Positions 1 through 6,580 of a stretch of DNA of 10,000 nt are shown here, one piece after another. This DNA comes from Leptospira kirschneri serovar Cynopteri str. 3522 CT (GTDB lineage Bacteria; Spirochaetota; Leptospiria; Leptospirales; Leptospiraceae). The translations under genes and the position numbers were made by a program. Within the stretch, counting starts at the first letter, position 1. Each line of letters opens with the position of its first letter. The DNA is taken from positions 1 to 10,000 of the forward strand of contig NZ_AHMN02000009.1 of assembly GCF_000243695.2 (NCBI RefSeq), written 5' to 3'. The notes beneath the pieces are model-generated. The model saw nothing but the letters and a program-made list of their open reading frames with translations. It did not search any database and was not told where the DNA came from.

Positions 1-147
1 CAAAACTCGAACATCCAAAGGATTTTGGATCGCTTTTGTTAAATCCCTATAAGTTCCTGGTTCTTCTGCTTGCACAAAAGTAAAGGAACAAAAAAGAAAC
101 AAAGAAAAGAGGAATACTTTTTGTAAATCAGTTTGTGTTGAATTCAT
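1..147 (-). CDS. LRR protein, N-terminal part, cut by window edge
   Basis: This is the first 49 codons of a secreted leucine-rich-repeat protein running off the left edge. The reading frame starts at the ATG complementary to 145-147. It opens with [10 protein letters not shown], then a hydrophobic stretch (about residues 11-26) ending in VQA before EEP, a plausible signal peptidase I site, so export from the cytoplasm is expected. The last residues seen, NPLDVRVL, begin the N-terminal LRR cap, which is the same in all LRR genes of this window. Apart from a few substitutions it copies the start of the gene at 327-1316. Its residues from FLFSLF onward, including the GTYRDLTKAI variant, are identical to the start of the broken gene at 5837. 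The repeat domain lies outside the window, so intactness cannot be judged. Confidence 0.85.
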   Translation of the reverse strand, partial: MNSTQTDLQKVFLFSLFLFCSFTFVQAEEPGTYRDLTKAIQNPLDVRVL

Positions 148-199
148 TGTTCGTTTTTCAGAATTAGTTGCTTTTAATCAGAGTTAGTTTTAGTTCGCT

Positions 200-228
200 T
201 TTATAGAAGTTGAATCTACGTTCGTCAA
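200..228 (-). promoter_or_regulatory. sigma-70-like promoter of the left-edge LRR gene
   Basis: On the minus strand a -35 element TTGACG (complement of 223-228) lies exactly 17 bases upstream of a -10 element TATAAA (complement of 200-205). Transcription would start near 193, giving a leader of about 45 bases before the ATG at 147. The purine-rich stretch GAAAAACGAAC before the ATG is only a weak ribosome binding site. Assigned by consensus and spacing only. Confidence 0.5.
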
Positions 229-326
229 TTAAAATCAATCTCAAAAGAAATTGAATTCTCTTCGATTTAAAGAGTCAAAAGTATTTCAGTTTAAATCAGA
301 ACGTTCTATCCTTTGAAAAAGAAATA

Positions 327-1316
327 TTATTCAAAGTAAATTTGGCATTTTGGAAGTAGTTTTCGAATCCTTTCTTTTTCTTCGGATGAGAGTTGATTAT
401 CTATTAAATACAACTCTTGCAAATTCTGTAGTTGTCCGATTCCCTCTGGAAGAGTTGTAAGTTGGTTAGTATTCAATTCCAACACTTGTAAGTTCTTCAG
501 CTGTCCAATTTCCTTAGGAAGAGTAGTGAGTTGGTTAGAACCCAAATCCAAAACTTGCAAGTTCTTCAATTGCTCGATTTCCTTAGGAAAAGTTGTAAGT
601 TGGTTATAACTCAAATCCAACGATTTCAAATTCTGTAGTTGTTCAATGTCTTTAGAAAGAGTAGTGAGTCGGTTAGAACGCAAATACAACGTTTGCAAGT
701 TCTTTAATTGTCCGATTTCGTTAGGAAGAATTGTGAGTTGGTTAGAACCCAAATACAAATCTTGCAAATTCTGTAGTTGTCCAATTTCGTTAGGAAGAGT
801 TGTGAGTCGGTTAGTACTCAAAGACAAATCTTGCAACTTTTGTAGTTGTCCAATTTCGGTAGGAAGAGTCGTAAGTTGGTTATCTCTCAAATACAGTTCT
901 TGCAAATTCTGTAGTTGCCTAATTTCTTTAGGAAGAGTCTTGAGTTGGTTATAACTCAAATACAACCGTTGTAAATCCTTCAATTGTTCGATTTCATTAG
1001 GAAGAGTCTCGAGTTGGTTATGAATCAACTCCAACACTCGCAAATTCTGTAATTGCCCAATTTCCTTAGGAAGTGTTTTAAGTTGGTTATAACTCAAATA
1101 CAACCGTTGTAAATTTTTCAATTGTTCGATTTCATTAGGAAGAGTCTTGAGTTTTTGTTGACTCAAATCCAAAACTCGAACATCCAAAGGATTTTGGATC
1201 GCTTCTGTTAAATCCATGTAAGTTTTTGGTTCTTCTGCTTGCACAAAAGTAAAGGAACAAAAAAGAAACAAAGAAAAGAGGAATACTTTTCGTAAATCAG
1301 TTTGTGTTGAATTCAT
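327..1316 (-). CDS. secreted leucine-rich-repeat protein, 329 aa
   Basis: This gene encodes an exported LRR protein. Residues 1-27 form a signal peptide (charged start, hydrophobic [16 protein letters not shown], cleavage expected before EEP). Residues from about 42 hold an N-terminal LRR ([13 protein letters not shown]). Eleven repeats of 23 residues follow, each with an LPxEIxQLxNLQ helix side and an LxLxxNQLxT strand side. A C-terminal cap ([21 protein letters not shown] type, about residues 308-329) closes the solenoid. Such proteins are thought to bind protein or glycan ligands at or outside the cell surface in pathogenic leptospires; no ligand can be read from the sequence. The DNA repeats with a 69-base period. 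Residues from roughly 155 to the C-terminus are nearly identical to the broken gene at 4708-5837, apart from one fewer repeat. No frame damage is seen. Confidence 0.93.
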   Translation of the reverse strand: MNSTQTDLRKVFLFSLFLFCSFTFVQAEEPKTYMDLTEAIQNPLDVRVLDLSQQKLKTLPNEIEQLKNLQRLYLSYNQLKTLPKEIGQLQNLRVLELIHNQLETLPNEIEQLKDLQRLYLSYNQLKTLPKEIRQLQNLQELYLRDNQLTTLPTEIGQLQKLQDLSLSTNRLTTLPNEIGQLQNLQDLYLGSNQLTILPNEIGQLKNLQTLYLRSNRLTTLSKDIEQLQNLKSLDLSYNQLTTFPKEIEQLKNLQVLDLGSNQLTTLPKEIGQLKNLQVLELNTNQLTTLPEGIGQLQNLQELYLIDNQLSSEEKERIRKLLPKCQIYFE

Positions 1317-1405
1317 CGTTCGTTTTTCCGAATTAGTTGCTTTTAATCAGAGTTAGTTTTAGTTCGCTTTTATAGAAGTTGAATCTATGTTCGTCATTTA
1401 AAATC
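1170..1405. repeat. direct repeat A, copy 2 (LRR leader and signal peptide)
   Basis: Gapless partner of 1-236. Differences include the codons of residues 9 and 32-38 of the signal region (for example MDLTEAI against RDLTKAI) and the first base of the -35 box. Confidence 0.85.
1369..1397 (-). promoter_or_regulatory. sigma-70-like promoter of the 329-aa LRR gene
   Basis: This is the duplicate of the promoter at 200-228. It has -10 TATAAA (complement of 1369-1374), a 17-base spacer and -35 ATGACG (complement of 1392-1397). One substitution weakens the -35 relative to the sister copy, so the two genes may differ in expression level. The expected start of transcription is near 1362. Confidence 0.45.
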
Positions 1406-1430
1406 TTAAAGAGAATCTAACTCTCTTTGA
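1406..1430 (-). terminator. candidate hairpin after the 287-aa LRR gene
   Basis: The arms TTAAAGAGA and TCTCTTTGA face each other across a 7-base loop, with one mismatch. The site sits about 40-60 bases past the stop codon of the LRR gene ending at 1468. The same site after the broken LRR gene (4646-4670) has perfect arms. The T-run that follows on the minus strand is short, so a rho-independent terminator is plausible but weak. Confidence 0.35.
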
Positions 1431-1467
1431 TTTAAATCAGGACGTTCTATCCTATGAAAAAGAAATA

Positions 1468-2331
1468 TTATTCAAAGTAAATTTGGCACTTCGGAAGAAG
1501 TTTTCGAATCCTTTCTTTTTCTTCGGATGAGAATTGATTATCTATTAAATACAACTCTTGCAAGTTCTGTAGTTGTCCAATTTCTTTTGGAATAGTTGTA
1601 AGTTGGTTATGCCTCAAAAGTAACTCTCGCAAGTTCTTCAATTGCCCTATTTCCTTAGAAAGAGTTGTGAGTTGGTTAGCATCTAAATTCAACTGTTGTA
1701 AATTTTTCAGTTGTCCAATTTCATTTGGAAGAATTGTGAGTCGATTATTATTCAAATTCAACTGTTGTAAATTCTTTAGTTGCCCGATTTCTTTAGGAAG
1801 AGTTGTAAGTTGGTTATCTCTCAAATACAACTCTTGCAAATTTTGTAGTTGTCCGATTTCTTTAGGAAGAGTCGTGAGTTGATTATTAAACAAATACAAC
1901 GCTCGCAAATTTTGTAATTGTCCAATTTCTTTAGGAAGTGTTGTAAGGTGGTTATAATCCAGAATCAACCATTGTAAATTTTGTAGTTGCTTGATTTCTT
2001 TAGGAAGGTTTTTGAGTTGATTATAGGTTAAATTCAAACTTTGCAAATTCTTTAGTTGTCCGATTACTTTTGGAAAAGCTCCGAGTGGATTTTCATCCAA
2101 ATTCAAATCATACAAATTCTTTAATTGTCCAATTTCTTTTGGAAGAGTTGTGAGTTTTTGACCATTCAAATCCAAAACTCGAACATCCAAAGGATTTTGA
2201 ATCGCTTCTGTTAAATCCAAGTAAGTTTTTGGTTCTACTTTTTCCGTTTGAGTCTCGCAAGAAAGATAAATGAGAAACAGAAAGTAAATTGTTATTTTTT
2301 GTAAGTGAATCAACGTTATGCGGAAGTTCAT
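1468..2331 (-). CDS. leucine-rich-repeat lipoprotein candidate, 287 aa
   Basis: This LRR protein differs from its neighbours in its export signal. Residues 1-24 are MNFRITLIHLQK followed by a hydrophobic stretch ending YLSC, with Cys25 where a spirochaetal lipobox would place the lipidated cysteine. The -3 residue is Tyr, which is atypical, so lipidation is probable rather than certain. The N-terminal LRR (VRVLDLNGQKLTT) is followed by nine 23-residue repeats. The C-terminal cap [21 protein letters not shown] is shared with the other copies. If lipidated, it would be membrane-anchored while its neighbours are released by signal peptidase I. The leader is unlike those of the two genes to its left and matches that of the broken gene at 5837. 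The start ATG (2329-2331) is preceded on the minus strand by GGATAACCTTT, a weak ribosome binding site. Confidence 0.92.
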   Translation of the reverse strand: MNFRITLIHLQKITIYFLFLIYLSCETQTEKVEPKTYLDLTEAIQNPLDVRVLDLNGQKLTTLPKEIGQLKNLYDLNLDENPLGAFPKVIGQLKNLQSLNLTYNQLKNLPKEIKQLQNLQWLILDYNHLTTLPKEIGQLQNLRALYLFNNQLTTLPKEIGQLQNLQELYLRDNQLTTLPKEIGQLKNLQQLNLNNNRLTILPNEIGQLKNLQQLNLDANQLTTLSKEIGQLKNLRELLLRHNQLTTIPKEIGQLQNLQELYLIDNQFSSEEKERIRKLLPKCQIYFE

Positions 2332-2506
2332 AAAGGTTATCCGGACTGAAATTTATTTAAATTGAAAGATAAGTTTCTAAATAAAAATAAAAAGTCATTC
2401 AATTTAAACGTTCTTTTATAAATTTCTGTTTGTTTAAAGTTAAAATTGATTCCGGATTTTCTTTTTTAATAAGATTGAATTTTAAATTCTAATAATCTTT
2501 TTCTAA
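2294..2506. repeat. direct repeat B, copy 1 (213-bp LRR leader)
   Basis: The start codon region and upstream leader of the 287-aa LRR gene match 5800-6012 over 213 bases without gaps. I see only about two substitutions in the non-coding part. The match ends abruptly at 2506, beyond which lies the toxin-antitoxin island, whereas the other copy is followed by an AraC fossil. Confidence 0.9.
2374..2402 (-). promoter_or_regulatory. candidate promoter of the 287-aa LRR gene
   Basis: On the minus strand TTGAAT (complement of 2397-2402) and TAGAAA (complement of 2374-2379) are separated by 17 bases. Each matches four of six consensus positions. The surroundings are very AT-rich, so a chance match is possible. 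The same arrangement is conserved in the duplicate leader at 5880-5908. Confidence 0.3.
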
Positions 2507-2557
2507 TTCTTTTTGAATTTCAAAGAGAACAAAAATTCATTGACTAAAGTAAATGGC

Positions 2558-2575
2558 GTATTACATCTGTGATAC
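2558..2575. promoter_or_regulatory. candidate operator of the toxin-antitoxin pair
   Basis: An imperfect 18-base palindrome, GTATTACA-TC-TGTGATAC (one mismatched pair), lies just upstream of the antitoxin ribosome binding site. A TTGACT -35-like hexamer is at 2540-2545. Ribbon-helix-helix antitoxins normally bind such palindromes and repress their own operon, so autoregulation is likely here. The position also argues against a start codon at 2553, which would put the operator inside the gene. Confidence 0.4.
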
Positions 2576-2588
2576 AAGAGGTGTTTTT

Positions 2589-2840
2589 ATGATTAGCCTT
2601 CGATTACCGCCGGAATTGGAAAAGAAATTATCGGAAGTCGCCAAATTTGAAAATAAAAGCAAATCGGAAATAATTAAAGAGTCTTTAATCTATTATATTG
2701 ATAACTTTGCTCAAAAACCATCAGCCTATGAATTAGGTAAAAAATATTTTGGCCAATATAAAAGTGGGATTTCGGATAAATCGATAAATCATCAAACGTA
2801 TATTAAAGACGCACTATTGAAAAAACAAAAAGCCAAATGA
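2589..2840 (+). CDS. ribbon-helix-helix antitoxin (VapB/CopG-like), 83 aa
   Basis: This is the likely antitoxin of a type II toxin-antitoxin pair. It would bind and neutralise the PIN toxin encoded next to it and repress the operon. The start MISLRLPPELEKKLSEVAK gives the beta strand (ISLRLP) and first helix of a ribbon-helix-helix fold. NKSKSEIIKESLIYYID (about residues 22-38) gives the second helix. The remaining polar, Lys-rich tail is where toxin binding usually lies. I chose ATG 2589 over the in-frame ATG at 2553: AGAGGTG (2577-2583) lies five bases before it, and the protein then begins exactly at the RHH strand. The 2553 start would add 12 residues of no RHH character. The stop overlaps the toxin start (ATGA, 2837-2840), indicating translational coupling. 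Confidence 0.85.
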   Translation: MISLRLPPELEKKLSEVAKFENKSKSEIIKESLIYYIDNFAQKPSAYELGKKYFGQYKSGISDKSINHQTYIKDALLKKQKAK

Positions 2841-3262
2841 TAAAAGTAATTATCGATACCGGTCCAATTGTAGCTTTTTTCGATGAGTCTGATATTTACT
2901 GTAGTGAAATAAGATCCTTTCTTAAAAATTTTAAAGGACGATTGGTTACGACTTTAGCAGTTGTAACAGAAGTTTCATATTTGTTATCTGACAATAAAAA
3001 AGTTCAGAGTTCATTTATCGAATGGGTGAAAGACGGAGCAATTATAATTTTAAACCAAGATAATGAACATTTTCCGTTGATCCATCATCACATGGAAAAA
3101 TATTCGGATCGACCGATGGATTTTGCAGATGCTTCTCTTATTAGTCTTTCTGAAATTTATGGAATCAAAGATATTTTAACTTTAGATAGTGATTTTCTTT
3201 TTTACAAAACTAAAAAAGGAAAAGCTCTAAATATTATTAATCCTAAAATGATTAAGGCTTAA
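2837..3262 (+). CDS. PIN-domain toxin (VapC-like ribonuclease), 141 aa
   Basis: This is a Mg-dependent RNase of the PIN superfamily, the toxin partner of the upstream antitoxin. The acidic active-site residues can all be placed: Asp7 in IIDTGP, Glu45 in VVTEVSYLL, Asp95 and Asp98 in MDFADASL, and Asp117 and Asp119 in LDSDF. The length fits the 125-145 residues usual for VapC-like toxins. Family members typically cleave tRNA or rRNA and stop translation; the target here cannot be inferred. The DTGP and TEV variants and the FADASL motif resemble the branch of PIN toxins paired with RHH antitoxins. The gene overlaps the antitoxin by four bases and shares its promoter. All catalytic positions are present and the frame is open, so the toxin looks functional. 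A decayed structured repeat begins 18 bases after the stop. Confidence 0.88.
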   Translation: MIKVIIDTGPIVAFFDESDIYCSEIRSFLKNFKGRLVTTLAVVTEVSYLLSDNKKVQSSFIEWVKDGAIIILNQDNEHFPLIHHHMEKYSDRPMDFADASLISLSEIYGIKDILTLDSDFLFYKTKKGKALNIINPKMIKA

Positions 3263-3279
3263 AATAAAGTACGATCGTA

Positions 3280-3342
3280 TAACTTCGTCTCGTCACTTCA
3301 TTCGAGATCGCTAATGTACCCCTCATTACGAACTAAAGCCAC
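3280..3342. repeat. decayed copy of the attC-like structured repeat
   Basis: This stretch aligns over about 63 bases with 8722-8785. It shares TAACTTCGTCTC, GATCGCTAATG and CTAAAGCCAC, with substitutions between, mostly C or G to A or T. The first three bases of the GCCTAAC core are lost, and nothing like the distal GTTAGGC end is recognisable before 3448. It follows the toxin stop codon, as the intact copies follow their genes, and is best read as a decaying cassette end. Confidence 0.6.
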
Positions 3343-3410
3343 CTAATGAGACCAAAGATACATTCTCGGAAGTTGTCTGTTGCATTATTTGAAAATATAC
3401 TATTTAAATA

Positions 3411-3438
3411 TAAGGAGTAAAATTGAAACTGCTCCTTA
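3411..3438 (-). terminator. candidate hairpin after the Rpn-family gene
   Basis: The seven-base perfect arms TAAGGAG and CTCCTTA lie across a 14-base loop, directly past the stop of the minus-strand gene ending at 3449. The loop is long and only an AT-rich stretch follows, so this is a weak terminator candidate. Confidence 0.25.
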
Positions 3439-3448
3439 AAAATCGATA

Positions 3449-4435
<987 letters not shown>

Positions 4436-4474
4436 CTGTTATCTTTTGAATTTAATTTCATTAAGTCAATTTTA

Positions 4475-4491
4475 TTTAGAACTGATCTAAA
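4475..4491. promoter_or_regulatory. palindrome upstream of the Rpn-family gene
   Basis: A perfect inverted repeat, TTTAGA-ACTGA-TCTAAA, lies 40 bases upstream of the start codon at 4435. It overlaps a possible -10 (TAAATA on the minus strand). It could be an operator, but in AT-rich DNA six-base arms can also arise by chance. Confidence 0.25.
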
Positions 4492-4613
4492 ACTTCAAAA
4501 AAGTGTTTGGCTGGTCCAGCAAAAATGCGATTAGTTTTGAGTTCATGATATCTACGAAAAAATCCTATTGTATCACATAAAAATCACTCCAAGTTTAAAA
4601 AAATATAGTAACA

Positions 4614-4707
4614 AGAAGTTGAATCTATGTTCATCATTTAAAATCTCAAAGAGAATCTAACTCTCTTTGATTTAAATCAGGACGTTCTATCCCTTGAAAA
4701 AGAAATA
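4614..4707. repeat. direct repeat C (LRR 3' flank), copy of 1374-1467
   Basis: The flank after the broken LRR gene matches 1374-1467 at a constant offset of 3240, with a handful of differences. In the 1374 copy the sequence continues leftward through TATAAA into the leader of the next LRR gene. Here it stops exactly at the promoter spacer (4614) and unrelated DNA follows. This marks the right-hand junction of the toxin-antitoxin and Rpn island. Confidence 0.8.
4646..4670 (-). terminator. candidate hairpin after the broken LRR gene
   Basis: Perfect nine-base arms TCAAAGAGA and TCTCTTTGA flank a seven-base loop, 38 bases past the stop codon. GATTTTAAAT follows on the minus strand, so only a short T-run is present. 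The hairpin is conserved at 1406-1430. Confidence 0.4.
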
Positions 4708-5837
4708 TTATTCAAAGTAAATTTGGCATTTTGGAAGTAGTTTTCGAATCCTTTCTTTTTCTTCGGATGAGAGTTGATTGTTGTTTAAATACAACTGCAA
4801 ATTCTGTAGTTGTCCGATTCCCTCTGGAAGAGTTGTAAGTTGGTTAGAACCCAAATCCAAAACTTGCAAGTTCTTCAATTGCTCGATTTCCTCTGGAAGA
4901 GTAGTGAGTTGGTTAGAACCCAAATCCAAAACTTGCAAGTTCTTCAATTGCTCGATTTCCTTAGGAAAAGTTGTAAGTTGGTTATAACTCAAATCCAACG
5001 ATTTCAAATTCTGTAGTTGTTCAATGTCTTTAGAAGAGTAGTGAGTCGGTTAGAACGCAAATACAACGTTTGCAAGTTCTTTAATTGTCCGATTTCGTTA
5101 GGAAGAATTGTGAGTTGGTTAGAACCCAAATACAAATCTTGCAAATTCTGTAGTTGTCCAATTTCGTTAGGAAGAGTTGTGAGTCGGTTAGTACTCAAAG
5201 ACAAATCTTGCAACTTTTGTAGTTGTCCAATTTCGTTAGGAAGAGTTGTGAGTCGGTTAGAACCCAAATCCAACGATTTCAAATTCTGTAGTTGTCCAAT
5301 TTCGTTAGGAAGAGCTGTAAGTTGGTTATTACCCAAATTCAACGTTTGAAGATTCTTTAGTTGTCCGATTTCCTTAGGAATAGTTTTGAATTGGTTATGA
5401 GTCAACTTCAACACTCGAACATTCTTTAATTGTCCAATTTCGTTAGGAAGAGTAGTGAGTCGGTTAGAACCCAAAGACAACTCTTTCAAATTCTCTAATT
5501 TCTCAACTTCCTTAGGAAGAATTGTAAATTGGTTATCATGCAAATTCAACTTTCGCAAGTTCTTCAATTGCCCAATTTCCTTAGGAAGAATTGTGAGTTG
5601 GTTTTTATTCAAATTCAACTCTTGTAAATTTTTCAATTTTCCGATTTCCTTAGGAAGAGTTTTGAATCGGTTAGCACTCAAATTCAAAACTCGAACATCC
5701 AAAGGATTTTGGATCGCTTTTGTTAAATCCCTATAAGTTCCTGGTTCTTCTGCTTGCACAAAAGTAAAGGAACAAAAAAGAAACAAAGAAAAGAGGAATA
5801 TTTTTTGTAAGTGAATCAACGTTATGCGGAAGTTCAT
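4708..5837 (-). pseudogene. LRR protein gene broken by a one-base deletion
   Basis: Two collinear frames, 5004-5837 (N-terminal, 277 codons) and 4708-5007 (C-terminal), together make one LRR gene. At about 5034 the minus-strand sequence reads CTTCTAAAG where the intact paralogue at 651-660 reads CTTTCTAAAG. One missing T turns [11 protein letters not shown] into [13 protein letters not shown] and a stop. Restoring it gives 1131 bases and 376 residues: a signal peptide ending VQA (residue 29), an N-terminal LRR, 13 further repeats and the C-terminal cap. The cap repeat also lacks one codon in frame (LQLYL for LQELYL). The truncated product would keep its signal peptide and ten repeats but lose the cap, so a shortened secreted protein is possible. 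The leader and first 12 codons follow the 287-aa gene, while the signal peptide follows the left-edge gene. Confidence 0.88.
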
Positions 5838-6012
5838 AAAGGTTATCCGGACTGAAATTCATTTAAATTGAAAGATAAGTTTCTAAATAAAAATAAAAAG
5901 TCATTCAATTTAAACGTTCTTTTATAAATTTCTGTTTGTTTAAAGTTAAAATTGATTCCGAATTTTCTTTTTTAATAAGATTGAATTTTAAATTCTAATA
6001 ATCTTTTTCTAA
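5800..6012. repeat. direct repeat B, copy 2 (213-bp LRR leader)
   Basis: Gapless partner of 2294-2506. It begins within codons 10-13 of the broken LRR gene and ends 18 bases before the stop codon of the AraC fossil. The near-identity implies recent duplication or gene conversion. Confidence 0.9.
5880..5908 (-). promoter_or_regulatory. candidate promoter of the broken LRR gene
   Basis: This is the duplicate of the 2374-2402 candidate. TTGAAT (complement of 5903-5908) and TAGAAA (complement of 5880-5885) are 17 bases apart on the minus strand. Confidence 0.3.
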
Positions 6013-6029
6013 ACACTTTAAGAATTTGA

Positions 6030-6319
6030 TTATCTTTTTGGTTTTTGCAGAATTGTAAGACTTGAACCTTCGTAAGATTGAATGTAAATTTTAAGATCGC
6101 GTGGAGATTTACCGGTAAACTTAATGCAGGCTCTGTGAAATGAATAATGAGAATTGAAACCACATTCAAGTGCAATATTGAATAAATTATAATCGGTTTT
6201 TTTCTTCTTTAATTGATGAACGGGTCGGGTTTGAAAAAGTCTCAGAGCGTTTATGTAAACTCTATTTTACCAACGCGGTCTTGGGTATGTTAGATTTATT
6301 TACTGGAAAAGTGTTGCAA
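6030..6319 (-). pseudogene. AraC-family regulator, C-terminal fossil
   Basis: On the minus strand 6266 to 6033 translates without stops into 78 residues containing the second helix-turn-helix of an AraC-type DNA-binding domain. The motif runs from [17 protein letters not shown] through [11 protein letters not shown]. It is preceded by YINALRLF, the linker region of such domains, and the stop is at 6030-6032. Further upstream, in the neighbouring frame (about 6258-6319), HFSSK and [11 protein letters not shown] resemble the first helix-turn-helix but are interrupted by two stops. One base appears to be missing near 6258, where the frames join. No start codon or N-terminal sensory domain is present. 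The gene is dead; only the DNA-binding tail survives. A longer open frame also exists here in another register, but it has no family features. Confidence 0.72.
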
Positions 6320-6487
6320 TATAAGAATCCTACGCCAATTAATTGAACGTGAGTTACATATTTACATTTCTTTTTGTAAAGTATGTATGGGTACGTTCAT
6401 GAACAAAAGTTCACTAATGTGTCATAAATACCATTATCGGAAGAACCATGTTGCATCACAGAAGAATCTACTCCAGACTGTTTTTGA
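6320..6487. other. intergenic stretch between the AraC fossil and the IS
   Basis: No gene is recognisable here. It holds a perfect ten-base palindrome GTTCATGAAC (6395-6404), an inverted repeat TTTACA...TGTAAA (6361-6380), and a stray copy of the IS terminal core AATCTACTCCA at 6465-6475, 35 bases outside the copy within the left inverted repeat. That stray copy may be a second transposase site or the remnant of another element. Confidence 0.4.
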
Positions 6488-6513
6488 GAATCATGTAAAA
6501 ATCTACTCCAAAT
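6488..6513 (+). repeat. IS left inverted repeat
   Basis: The 26 bases match the complement of 7892-7917 at 25 positions; position 8 is G here and A at the other end. Confidence 0.75.
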
Positions 6514-6580
6514 CTTAGAAGAATCAGTCTAGTACATACTTTCCCGGTACATTATAAAACTGAATCTACGGGAGAGACAC

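Larger units (their letters stand above)
1..236. repeat. direct repeat A, copy 1 (LRR leader and signal peptide)
   Basis: This block matches 1170-1405 without gaps at a constant offset of 1169 and with only scattered substitutions. It covers the signal-peptide codons, the 5' leader and the promoter. It shows that the first two LRR genes arose by tandem duplication including their control region. Confidence 0.85.

Noticed and set aside
646..954. Plus-strand open frames running opposite the LRR genes (also 1667-1882, 4778-5016, 5017-5349, 5455-5736)
   Set aside because: They are by-products of the 69-base repeat, whose complement lacks stops. Their translations are periodic Ser-Cys-Arg-Val strings with no family features, and the minus strand is clearly coding.
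327..1316. CRISPR array or non-coding tandem repeat, from the regular spacing
   Set aside because: The 69-base period is an exact multiple of codons and encodes 23-residue LRR units; there are no unique spacers.
3361..3410. Similarity between CGGAAGTTGTCTGTTGCAT near 3367 and CGGAAGAACCATGTTGCAT near 6438
   Set aside because: The match is short and interrupted; it is too weak to call a repeat without an alignment score.
4510..4520. Palindrome GCTGGTCCAGC upstream of the Rpn-family gene
   Set aside because: It is only five-base arms, with no promoter element placed around it.
4708..5007. Separate 99-residue LRR gene with a TTG start
   Set aside because: It is the displaced 3' part of the frameshifted gene. 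There is no ribosome binding site or signal peptide, and the frame joins perfectly to the upstream part once one T is restored.
5004..5040. Programmed frameshift in the broken LRR gene
   Set aside because: No heptameric slippery sequence or downstream hairpin is visible, and the intact paralogue shows a simple one-base loss.
5972..6175. Minus-strand open frame of 67 codons
   Set aside because: It is in the wrong register: the neighbouring frame gives a clear AraC helix-turn-helix, while this one gives no motif.
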